DNA from: Salinirubrum litoreum
GTDB taxonomy: Archaea > Halobacteriota > Halobacteria > Halobacteriales > Haloferacaceae
DNA: 64,000 nucleotides
Assembly (NCBI RefSeq): GCF_020567425.1
Contig: NZ_JAJCVJ010000003.1
Span: 532,034-596,033, forward strand
Reading direction: 5' to 3'
The notes under the pieces: generated by a model
What the model was told of the DNA's origin: nothing
Databases searched by the model: none
The model's input: the letters and a program-made list of their open reading frames with translations, nothing else
Position numbers and translations under genes: made by a program
Part shown: positions 9,017-18,000 of the stretch, piece by piece
Numbering within the stretch: position 1 is the stretch's first letter
Layout of the letters: each line of letters starts with the position of its first letter

Positions 9017-9093
9017 GGGCGGGCGGTTCGCCCGTAGTCGTGAAATACGTTCTCACGTACCGACCCAGTCGAGACTCGGCGACGCCAGCACGA

Positions 9094-9109
9094 TTTAGAC
9101 ACGTCTAAA
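9094..9109. promoter_or_regulatory. DtxR/SirR-like palindromic operator
   Basis: TTTAGAC-AC-GTCTAAA is a perfect 7-base inverted repeat with a 2-base spacer. Just downstream an imperfect second dyad (TCTAAAC ... GTTAGA) overlaps a TATA-like TTAGATAC. Size and symmetry resemble sites of the DtxR/MntR/SirR metal regulators. It lies in the divergent region between the thiolase operon and the predicted metal exporter; control of the exporter by Mn or Fe is inferred. Confidence 0.55.
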
Positions 9110-9171
9110 CTAGAGGTTAGATACAAACCCTTTTCAACTTCGGCATCACACAGTCACGTGTTCACAGACTC

Positions 9172-9300
9172 ATGTCGCTCTCGCTTCTCTCGACGGACAC
9201 GGCCGACTCGCTGTCCAGCCGTGAGCAGACGCCCTCGCTGATCGAATCGACTCCGGAACGGCCGGCCGACACGACCGACGGGACTGGTGATCGGCCGTGA
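9172..9300 (+). CDS. Small 42-residue leader protein coupled to the metal exporter
   Basis: An ATG-started frame encodes 42 residues rich in Ser, Thr, Asp and Pro, with no cysteine or membrane segment. Its TGA overlaps the GTG start of the exporter gene (GTGA). It sits behind the TATA-like element and palindrome, so a transcript for the exporter must carry it. It may be a true small protein or only a translated leader that drives re-initiation at the GTG. No family is recognised. Confidence 0.4.
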   Translation: MSLSLLSTDTADSLSSREQTPSLIESTPERPADTTDGTGDRP

Positions 9301-10553
9301 TCCCGCTCCAGTCGCTCGCCGACACGCTCGGCATCTCGGCACAGGAGGCACTCGACATCCTGATCTTCTCCGTGCGGGACGGCTTCGTGCAGGTCAGCGC
9401 CTTCGTCGCGGTCACGGTTCTCATCTTCAGCTACATCCAGTACCGCACCGGCGGCCGACTCGTCACCTATCTGGAGGAGAACGAACGCCTCCAGCCACTC
9501 GCGGGCGCACTGCTCGGCCTGACGCCGGGGTGTGGCGGCGCGATCATCGCGATGCCGCTGTACATCCGGGGATCGGTCAGCTTCGGGACCGTCGTCGCCG
9601 CACTCGCCGCGACCGCCGGTGACGCGGCGTTCGTCATCCTCGCGTTGGCTCCCGAGGCGGCACTGTACGCCTACGGTCTCGCGTTCGTCTCGGCCGTGCT
9701 GTTCGGCTACGCCATCGACATGTACGGACTCGGTGTCGGCCGGGTCGACGACGCGGTCGCTCGACTCGGTCGGCCGATGACCGACGGCGGCCTCGCGACC
9801 ACGAACGTCGCCAGCGGCGGCCCGAGTATCCCCGACTACGAGGGCGACGACGCGCACTGTCGCGTCGACGACGACTCACCGGTCGAGAGCGGTCCCATGA
9901 CGACGATCAGTCACGCGGTCCACGTCGTCTGGTGGGTCGTCGCCGCCGGTGGATTAGTCGCCGGCGTGCTGTACCTCGCGCGCGGTGCCCCGGAGGTCCC
10001 GCTGGCGTTCGGCCTGTCCTTCTTCGGCCTGTTCACCGTGGCCGGTCTCGTCGGCACGGTCGCCTCGTTCTACCTCCACTTCGTCGGCCGCCGGTTCATC
10101 GGCGAGGGTGCGGCCGGTCGCATCCGCGACGACTTCGCCAGCGCCTACGACACCTTCCAGCACGCGGCGATGGAGACCAGCATGGTCACGGTCTGGGTCA
10201 TCGGCGCGTATCTGGTCTACGAGTACAGCATCGTCGTCTTCGCGCTCGACATCGGCGCACTCACGGCGGCCGCGGGCGTCCTCGCACCGATCGGCGGCGC
10301 ACTGCTGGGTCTCATCCCCGGCTGTGCCCCCCAGATCGTCTTCGCCGGCCTCTACGCCGAGGGGGCGATCCCCTTCTCTGCGCTCACCGCGAACGCGATC
10401 AGTCAGGACGGGGACGCGCTGTTCCCCCTGATGGCGATCGACATGAAGGCCGCCATCGTCGCCACCATCTACACGACGATCCCGGCGCTGATCGTCGGCA
10501 TCGCGCTGTACTACGTCTGGCCATTCGCCGACTTCGGCTTCGGGGTGCTGTAG
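9297..10553 (+). CDS. Putative 10-TM heavy-metal (manganese) exporter, PF11449-like
   Basis: This 418-residue polytopic membrane protein has two homologous halves. Each carries a glycine/proline-rich motif with a cysteine: LTPGCGGAIIAMPLYI near residue 80 and LIPGCAPQIVFAGLYAEG near 343. This matches the family annotated as putative manganese or heavy-metal 10-TM exporter (ArsP_2). The half-repeats also share the downstream ATAGDAAF / ISQDGDALFP elements. A hydrophilic, acidic, Cys/His-containing loop (about 160-200) could be cytosolic and metal-sensing. The GTG start overlaps the stop of a 42-codon ORF. A DtxR-like palindrome upstream supports control by a metal. A universal stress protein follows with no gap. 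Confidence 0.75.
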   Translation: MIPLQSLADTLGISAQEALDILIFSVRDGFVQVSAFVAVTVLIFSYIQYRTGGRLVTYLEENERLQPLAGALLGLTPGCGGAIIAMPLYIRGSVSFGTVVAALAATAGDAAFVILALAPEAALYAYGLAFVSAVLFGYAIDMYGLGVGRVDDAVARLGRPMTDGGLATTNVASGGPSIPDYEGDDAHCRVDDDSPVESGPMTTISHAVHVVWWVVAAGGLVAGVLYLARGAPEVPLAFGLSFFGLFTVAGLVGTVASFYLHFVGRRFIGEGAAGRIRDDFASAYDTFQHAAMETSMVTVWVIGAYLVYEYSIVVFALDIGALTAAAGVLAPIGGALLGLIPGCAPQIVFAGLYAEGAIPFSALTANAISQDGDALFPLMAIDMKAAIVATIYTTIPALIVGIALYYVWPFADFGFGVL

Positions 10554-11000
10554 ATGTACGACACGATCCTCGTCCCGACCGACGGGAGCGACCGCTCGCT
10601 GACGGCGTTGCGCCACGCGCTCGAACTCGCCGAAGCGGTCGACGCGAGCGTCCACGCGCTGTACGTCGTCGACACCGAGACGAGTTGGCTGACGGTCTCC
10701 AAGTCGGAGGTACGAGACACGCTCAGGAACGTCGGTGAAGACGCCGCCCGGCAGGCGCTGTCGAGTGCCGAGCGACTGGCCGCCGACTTCGACGTGTCGC
10801 TCGTCACCGCGACCCGCGAGGGGAGTCCCGACGAGGCGATCATCGACTACGTGACGAGCGAGGACATCGACCTCGTGGTGATGGCTACCCACGGGCGACA
10901 GGGTATCGGACGGCGGCTCCTCGGAAGCGTGACCGAGCGAGTCGTTCGGGACGCGCCGGTGCCGGTGACCACGATCAGCGAGTCCGCCGGCGACGGCTGA
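10554..11000 (+). CDS. Universal stress protein (UspA family)
   Basis: This 148-residue single-domain Usp begins MYDTILVPTDGSDRSLTALRHA. It ends with the ATP-binding signature GRQGIGRRLLGSVTERVVRD and the typical APVPVTTI strand, so it belongs to the ATP-binding Usp subgroup. Its ATG follows the exporter's TAG directly, so the two are co-transcribed. Usp proteins encoded next to transporters often modulate them; here that is inference from position only. Confidence 0.92.
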   Translation: MYDTILVPTDGSDRSLTALRHALELAEAVDASVHALYVVDTETSWLTVSKSEVRDTLRNVGEDAARQALSSAERLAADFDVSLVTATREGSPDEAIIDYVTSEDIDLVVMATHGRQGIGRRLLGSVTERVVRDAPVPVTTISESAGDG

Positions 11001-11072
11001 GTCGGTCGACGCGAGAGTGCGTGCGAGTCCAGTCCAGTCCAGTTCGGTCGACGCGCGAGTGGTCCTGCCCGG

Positions 11073-11840
11073 TTAGTCCAGTGGCTCTCCGCGCGCCTTG
11101 TGGTCGGCGACGATCCCTTTTCCCCACTCGACGGCCGCGTCGTCGTCGGTCGTCGCCACCGCCGCCACGATGCCGCTCTCGTCGTCGAACCCGGCGACCA
11201 CGAGCGTCCCGTCGTAGATACCGATGTCCAGCGGCGACTGGTCGACGATGTAGGTCGTGGTCGTGTCGAACCTCATCAGTTCGTCGTGGCCCTCGTTGTG
11301 TTGCCGGCGTACCCCGTCGAAGGCTGACTGGGTGAGCACCCACTCGACGTCCACGCCGGAGCGGATCACCTCGTAACTCGCCGCCATCACCGACGGCGAC
11401 GCGAAACTGCTGGTGAGGCCGGTCATCGACTCCTCCGTCGACTCGATGATCGCCGCGATGTGCTGGTCGACGGAGTAGGGCGCAGCCGGTGTACTCTGCA
11501 CGACGGTCGCGTCGGTGAACAGGTCGGCGTTCGCGGCCAGTTCCGGCGCGTCGACGTGTGCCAACACCGGTTCGAGCGTGGTCGTCCCGTCGAGCCCGGA
11601 CCGGAACGACTCGATCTGTCGGAGCACGGTCCGCCCGACCCCCGTCAGCCGATAGCCGTTGCCGACCTTCTCCAGGAGTCCCCGTTCTTCGAGACTCCCC
11701 GTCGCCCGGTACGCCGTCGCTCGTGAACAGTCCGCGCGCTCGGCGATCGTCGGCCGACCGACCGGACCGTCACGACAGGCCTCGAGGACCGGGGCACGCT
11801 GGACGAGCGACCCGATCTCGTCGAGTGGCGTCCGACTCAT
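11073..11840 (-). CDS. Winged-helix transcriptional regulator with C-terminal sensor domain (DUF1724-like)
   Basis: This is a 255-residue protein. The N-terminal 70 residues form a winged HTH (VLEACRDGPVGRPTIAERADCSRATAYRATGSLEERGLLEKV). Residues 110-250 are the alpha/beta sensor domain found in many haloarchaeal regulators of the MarR-like/DUF1724 type (HIAAIIESTEESMTGLTSSF ... LDIGIYDGTLVVAGFDDESG). The second ATG is chosen because it begins the standard MSRTPLDEIG N-terminus, eight codons inside the longest frame. A perfect 15-base dyad 51 bases upstream is a good candidate for autoregulation. Another regulator of the same architecture lies at 56420-57208. Confidence 0.85.
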   Translation of the reverse strand: MSRTPLDEIGSLVQRAPVLEACRDGPVGRPTIAERADCSRATAYRATGSLEERGLLEKVGNGYRLTGVGRTVLRQIESFRSGLDGTTTLEPVLAHVDAPELAANADLFTDATVVQSTPAAPYSVDQHIAAIIESTEESMTGLTSSFASPSVMAASYEVIRSGVDVEWVLTQSAFDGVRRQHNEGHDELMRFDTTTTYIVDQSPLDIGIYDGTLVVAGFDDESGIVAAVATTDDDAAVEWGKGIVADHKARGEPLD

Positions 11841-11890
11841 ACGATACTCTCTCTGTCGCACACCTTAACGTTTCATCTCCCGTACCCATC

Positions 11891-11905
11891 TCACAACTGT
11901 TGTGA
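11891..11905. promoter_or_regulatory. Perfect dyad upstream of the HTH regulator
   Basis: TCACAACTGTTGTGA has 7-base arms around a central T. It sits 51 bases upstream of the regulator's start codon and about 55 bases before the promoter of the divergent giant surface-protein gene, so it could serve either or both. Confidence 0.45.
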
Positions 11906-11960
11906 CGGCCGCACGGTCGCGTTCGGTCGTCTCAGCCGTGAACCACCGTCTCACCGGTGC

Positions 11961-11967
11961 TTATTAA
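11961..11967 (+). promoter_or_regulatory. TATA box for the giant surface protein
   Basis: TTATTAA stands 25-31 bases before an ATG at 11992, the spacing expected for a leaderless transcript. The surface-protein ATG itself is 120 bases downstream of this element. Confidence 0.5.
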
Positions 11968-11991
11968 CGGAATTGGACATTTCCCGAACTA

Positions 11992-12090
11992 ATGGCAGTC
12001 AGGAGACGGGCGACGGCGGGACGACGTATCGACAGATCACGAACCTGGGAGACGGTCGAGGTGGGTGCGACTGCGGAGCACCCCGAATGA
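11992..12090 (+). CDS. Candidate leaderless 32-residue leader ORF
   Basis: This ATG lies at leaderless distance from the TATA box. The frame encodes 32 mostly polar residues with a basic N-terminus (MAVRRRATAGRRIDRSR). Its TGA overlaps the ATG of the giant surface-protein gene (ATGA). It may couple translation of the large gene. It shows no homology I recognise and could be a chance frame. Confidence 0.3.
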   Translation: MAVRRRATAGRRIDRSRTWETVEVGATAEHPE

Positions 12091-15000
12091 GTCTTCCGAG
12101 TGACACATCATATCGTCGACTGATCACTCGCGGCCGACTCCAGACACTGGTCGTGGTGCTCGTCACCCTGCTGGTCGTCACCGCCGGCGTCGGCCCGGCG
12201 GTCGCCGTGTCGACCGCGTCCGGCGACGCGACGCTCTCCGATTCGACCGACCCGCCCGCCGACCGAACCGAACTCGCGGTCGTCGACACCAGCGTCGCCG
12301 GCCACGAGACGCTCGCACGAACCGCCTCGGCCGAGGGGATCGAAGTCGTCCGCGTCGACGGCGCTCGCGACCTGCGCTCGGCACTCGCCGACCGGTCGGG
12401 CCTCGACGCGATCCACCTCCTCTCACACGGGAATCGCGGCCGCCTCCACCTCGGTGACGACGACTTCTCCGCAGACGGCCCGACTGCCGCTGACGCCACC
12501 CTGCGCGCACTCGGCGACAGTCTCGCAGTCGACGGCGACCTGCTCCTCTACGGCTGTCGGATCGGCACCGACGCGGGCGACGACTCCTTCGTGACGCGAC
12601 TCGCGGCCGTCACCGGTGCGGACGTGGCCGCCTCGACCGACCTCACCGGCACCGAGCGTCTCGGCGGCGACTGGGACCTCGAACGCGAGGTCGGACGCGT
12701 CGACACCGCGAGTCTGACAGCCGACGACTACTCGGGTCTCCTCCTCGGTGGCTACACCACCATCCCGGCCGGCAGTTCGCCACTCTCCGGCTTCTCCGAC
12801 TCGCGGCTCCGCATCTCGGGCGCGACCGAGATGCTCCCAATCGACTACGACGGCGACGGCGACACGGACTTCATCGTGGCCGACTCCGGGAGCAACTTCA
12901 ACCTCCTCGAGAACGACGGGAGTGGCGGCTTCACGGAGCGAACCGGCGTCACGGTCGATCTGACGCTGACGACGGTGGACAACTTCGTGGTCGTGGACTA
13001 CGACGACGACGGCGACCCGGACATCGTGGACGCGAACGCCGGTGCCGAGAGCGAGGCGCGAATCCTCCGGAACGACGGCGGCGGAACCTTCACCACACTC
13101 TCGGCTGGTAGTTCACCCCTCTCGGGGTTCGGCAACTCCCGACTGGCGATCGGTGGCACGAACGAACTGATCCCCATCGACTGGGACGGCGACGGCGACA
13201 CCGACTTCGTCACGGCCGACACCGGCGCGGGCTGGAACCTCCTCGAGAACGACGGCAGTGGCGGGTTCACGGAGCGAACCGGCGTCTCCATCGACATCTC
13301 GGAGACGAACGCGATCAACATTCTGGTGGTGGACTACGACGGCGACGGCGACCCCGACATCGTCGATCCGATGGTCGACAGCGCGAACGACGCGACCGTC
13401 CTCCGGAACGACGGCGGTGGCTCGTTCACGACGCTCGCGCCCGGGAGCGGCTCTCCGCTGGCTGGCTTCACGAACTCACAGTTCAACGTCTCCGGCAACC
13501 GGGAGCTACTCCCCATCGACTACGACGTGGACGGCGACACCGACTTCCTCGTCGCGGACTCCGGCAGTGGCTGGAACCTCCTCGAAAACGACGGCACCGG
13601 TGGGTTCACCGAGCAGACCGGGGTCGCGGGCGACCTCTCGCTCGACACGGCAAACGAGTTCCCGGTCGTGGACTACGACGACGACGGCGACCCGGACATC
13701 GTCGACGCCACGGCGGGGACCGATCAGAACGCGGCGATTCTGGAAAACGGTGCGTCTCCCCCCGCGCTGATCGCCAATACACCGGCAGACGGCACGACGG
13801 ATTTCCCGGCGAACGCCGACATCGTGCTGGAGTTCGACGAGACCGTCTCGCTCGGCACCGGCGACGTGGTGATCCGGCGCGTCTCGGACGACTCGCCGGT
13901 GGCGACCGCAGACGTGACGACCAGCGCAGTCACGCTCGGTAGCGGGACGCAGGTGACGGTCGATCCGTCCAGCGACCTGCCGACCGGCGTCGATCTGTAC
14001 GTCCACGTCGAACCCGGCGCGATCACCGACGGAGACGGGGAGATTCCGACCTCGCTGACGGACGACCCCTCGACGCTGAACTTCGTCGCAATCGTGCCGA
14101 ACGACCCGCCGACCTTCGTCGACGCCAGTCCCTCGGTCTCGGTGCCGGAAGACGGCGGGCCGGTCTCGGTCGACGCGGGCCTGACAGCCAGCGATCCCGA
14201 CGGTGACGCCCTGACGTGGGAGGTCGCCAGCGCACCCGACCACGGTACACTCGCCGGCTTCCCGACGACGGTCTCCTCGGGGACCACCACCGACACCGAT
14301 CCCTCGGGACTGAGCTACGAACCCGACGCCGACTTCGCCGGCTCGGACAGCTTCGAGGTACGCGTCGTGGACGCAGTCGGCGACAGCGACACGATCACCG
14401 TCTCGGCGACGGTCGCCGACGCGCCCGAAGTCGCGTCGATCACCCGCGCCGGCGCGGGCGACGAGACGAACGCCGACAGCCTCGACTTCGACGTGGCGTT
14501 CTCGACAGCAGTCCAGAACGTCGACACCGGCGACTTCACCCTCACGACGACCGGCGACGCGACCGGCACCGTCTCGGCGGTCGACGCCTCGGCCGGCAGT
14601 TCGATCACCGTCACTGTCGGTTCGCTCGCCGGCGACGGCACGGTCCGACTCGACCTCGCGGACGACGACTCGATCACGGGCGACGACGTGGGCGCGGTCC
14701 CTCTCGGCGGCGTCGGGACGACCGGCGCGGGCGACGGGAGCGCGACCGGCGACGAGACGTACACGCTCGACAACACCGGGCCGACCTTCGACTCGGCTCC
14801 CAGCGCGTCGATTCTCGAAGGTCGGACCGGCACCCTGCTCGACGTACAGGCCGACGACGACGCCGGCACCGCGTACGACACCGATGTCTCCTACGCGCTC
14901 TCGGGGACCGACGCCGGACCCTTCTCGCTCGACTCGGGCACTGGGTCGCTGTCGATCGGGACGCCACTGGACTACAGTTCCCCGACCGACGCGAACGCGG

Positions 15001-18000
15001 ACAACGACTACGAACTGACCGTGACCGCGACCGACGACGCCGGCAACACGGCGACCCAGTCGGTCGTCGTCTCGGTCACCGAGGACACCAGCATCCCGAC
15101 CGTCCTGCCGGCCGACTCCGACCCGGCAAACGGCGACTACTACGTCTCGGGCGATCCGATCACGGTTCGGTTCTCCGAGCCGATTCTCCTCGGCTCGGCG
15201 GGCACCGTGACGATCACCGACGAGACGAGCGGGACCGTCGCCGAGACGTTCGACGTGCAGGCCGACGCCGGGAGCGGTCCCGGCACCGTCTCGGTCTCGG
15301 ACGCGAACCTGACGATCAGGCCGTCGTCCGCGCTCGCCGACCGGACCGACTACGCGGTCGATCTGTCGGCCGGTGCGGTCGTGGATCGCGGCCAGAACCC
15401 GATTCCTGCGTTCGACGGCACCGACACGCTCCAGTTCACCGCACTCGCGGGCGACTCGGCACTGATCACGACCGCACCCGACTTCGACACGACGACCGGC
15501 GCGGGCATCCGCGACGGGGTCACGGCGAGTGCGAGCGACCAACTCCTGATCGTCTCCGACCCTGCCCACCTCACGTCGGGGTCGGTTCTCGACGGGGCTG
15601 GGGGCGACGACACCGTCTCGCTCTCGCAGGCGGGCACCTACGACCTCACCGCCACCTCGCAGGTGACCGGCTTCGAGGACGTACAGAGCCGCGCGGACGG
15701 CGACACGACACTCGTCGTCGGGAGCGGGAGCGACGACTTCGACGGCTACACCGGCACCACGGCCCACACCGAGACGCTGACGACGACCGCGAGTAGCACC
15801 TCGCTGACCTTCGTCCCCTTCACCGACTGGGAGCGCGTCAGCGTGACAGGCACCGACGCGACGCTCACCGTCACGACCGGCGTCCTCACCGACCTCGACA
15901 GCCTCGACGCGCCGGGCGCGGCCAGCGGGGACACCCTGCGGTTCGCCACCGGATCGGCGGACGCCACCGGTGCCGACCTGACCGGCTTCGAGACGGTCGC
16001 GGTCGGCACCGGCGGCGACACGCGCCTCGTGATCGACCGCGACGCGACGCGCGACGTGACCGCGTTCGACACCGGCGACACGGCCGGAAACGACTCACTG
16101 GTGACGACCGACGCCGAACTGAACGTCTCCGGGCGCTCGCTCGGCGGCTTCGACACGCTCCAGACGACGAATGCCAGCGGGACGACCTTCGTCGTGGACG
16201 ACGCCGGCACGAGGACGCTGACTGAGATCACCGGCGAGTTCGCCGCGAGCGACACGCTCTCGCTGACCGGCACTGCGCCGAACCTGACCGGCACCGATCT
16301 CACGTCTCTCGACACGATCCGACTCTCTCGGGACGCGACGCTGACGACCGACCAGCAGACGGTCGACTCGGTGACGACCCTCGCGGGCAGTGACGGGACC
16401 GAGGGACTCACGACCGCAGACGAGACCCTCGACCTCTCGGGGACGCAGGTCACGAGCGTCGAGTCGCTGGCGAGTACCTCGGTGAACGCCTCCTCGTTCA
16501 CCGTGACCGACGCGCAACTCGGCTCGCTCACGACAGTCACCGCGACCGAGAGCGGGAGCGAACTGGTCACGACCGGCCCGACGCTCGACGCCTCGACGCT
16601 GACCGTGACGAGAGTGGACACCTTCCGGACCACGGACGCGTCCGGCACGGTGATCATCGGGACCGCGACGCCGGACACCCTCGTCGGCTTCGACGGCGAC
16701 GACAGCCTCGTCGGCGGCACGGGTGCGGACACGCTCACCGGGAACGCGGGCGTCGACGAGTTCGGCGGGACTCCCGCCGGTCTCGACCGCGACACGATCA
16801 CCGACTTTGGCGACGCTGGCACGACCGTGGACGCCGAGTCCATCGTCGTCACCGGCGACGCGACCGCCGCGACCGAGGGCGAGTACGCTCGTGTCACACA
16901 GAGCGGTGGCGACAGCGTCGTCACCCTCGACACCGACGTCCCCTCGGCCGACACCTTCGACTCGGCGGACACTCGGCTCACGCTGACGGGGATCACTATC
17001 GACAGTCTCCGGGTGGAGACCGACGCCGGCGACGCGGTGCTGACGGTCAACAGTCCGCCGACGACCGCCGACTTCGGCGTCACGACCGACGAGGACACCC
17101 GGTACGTCTTCGCGGTCGGAGACGTCCCGTTCGACGATCCGAACCCCGGCGACACGCTCCAGCAGGTGACGTTCACCGGCGTCGCTGGCGACGGCTCCTT
17201 GTTCCTCGACGCGAACGCCGACGACCGGAACGACGGGGAGGAACTCACTACCGGCGACACCGTGCCGGTCGGCAACATCTCTGCGGGCGACCTCCAGTAC
17301 GCACCGCCCGCAAACGCCTCGGGCGACGCGCTGGCGACCGCGACCTTCACGGTCGGCGACGGCGTGACGACTGCGGCGACAGACGCGACGCTGACGGTAG
17401 ACGTGACCGCCGTCAACGACGCCCCGCGCATCTCGGGGTCGCCGACCGCCTCGGTCGCACAGGACCAGCAGTATCGCTTCACGCCGACCGCGACCGACGT
17501 GGACACCGGCGACACGCTGACGTTCTCGGGCACCGGCGTCCCGGACTGGGCCAGCGTCGATCCGGCGACCGGCGAACTCGCCGGCACGCCCGGGCCGACC
17601 GACGTGGCGACCTACGACGGGATCGAACTCGTCGTCACCGACTCCGCGGGCGCGACAGACACGCTCGGGCCGTTCTCGATCACGGTGACGAACGTCAACG
17701 ACGCGCCGACGATCACGAACAGTCCGGCGACCACCGCACCCGAGGATGCGGCGTACAGTTTCGTCCCGTCGGTCACGGACCCGGACGCGGGCGACACGAC
17801 GACCTTCGCCGTGACCGCGCTCCCGAGCTGGGCGAGCTTCGACACGGCGACCGGCGAACTGTCGGGGACGCCGACGAACGCGGACGTGGGTAGCTACGAC
17901 GACATCGAGATCACCGTGACCGACGCGGCGGGCGCGACCGACACGGTCGGGCCGGTCTCGATCACGGTGACGAACACGAACGACGCACCGACCGCGACCG

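Noticed and set aside
11020..11060. GTCCA pentamer repeats after the Usp gene, considered as a regulatory array
   Set aside because: Only three adjacent copies in a 72-base convergent gap; more likely simple-sequence slippage.
16095..16760. Irregular repeats in the surface-protein gene considered as a CRISPR array
   Set aside because: The repeated words lie in frame in a coding sequence, with no constant spacer length; no cas gene is present.
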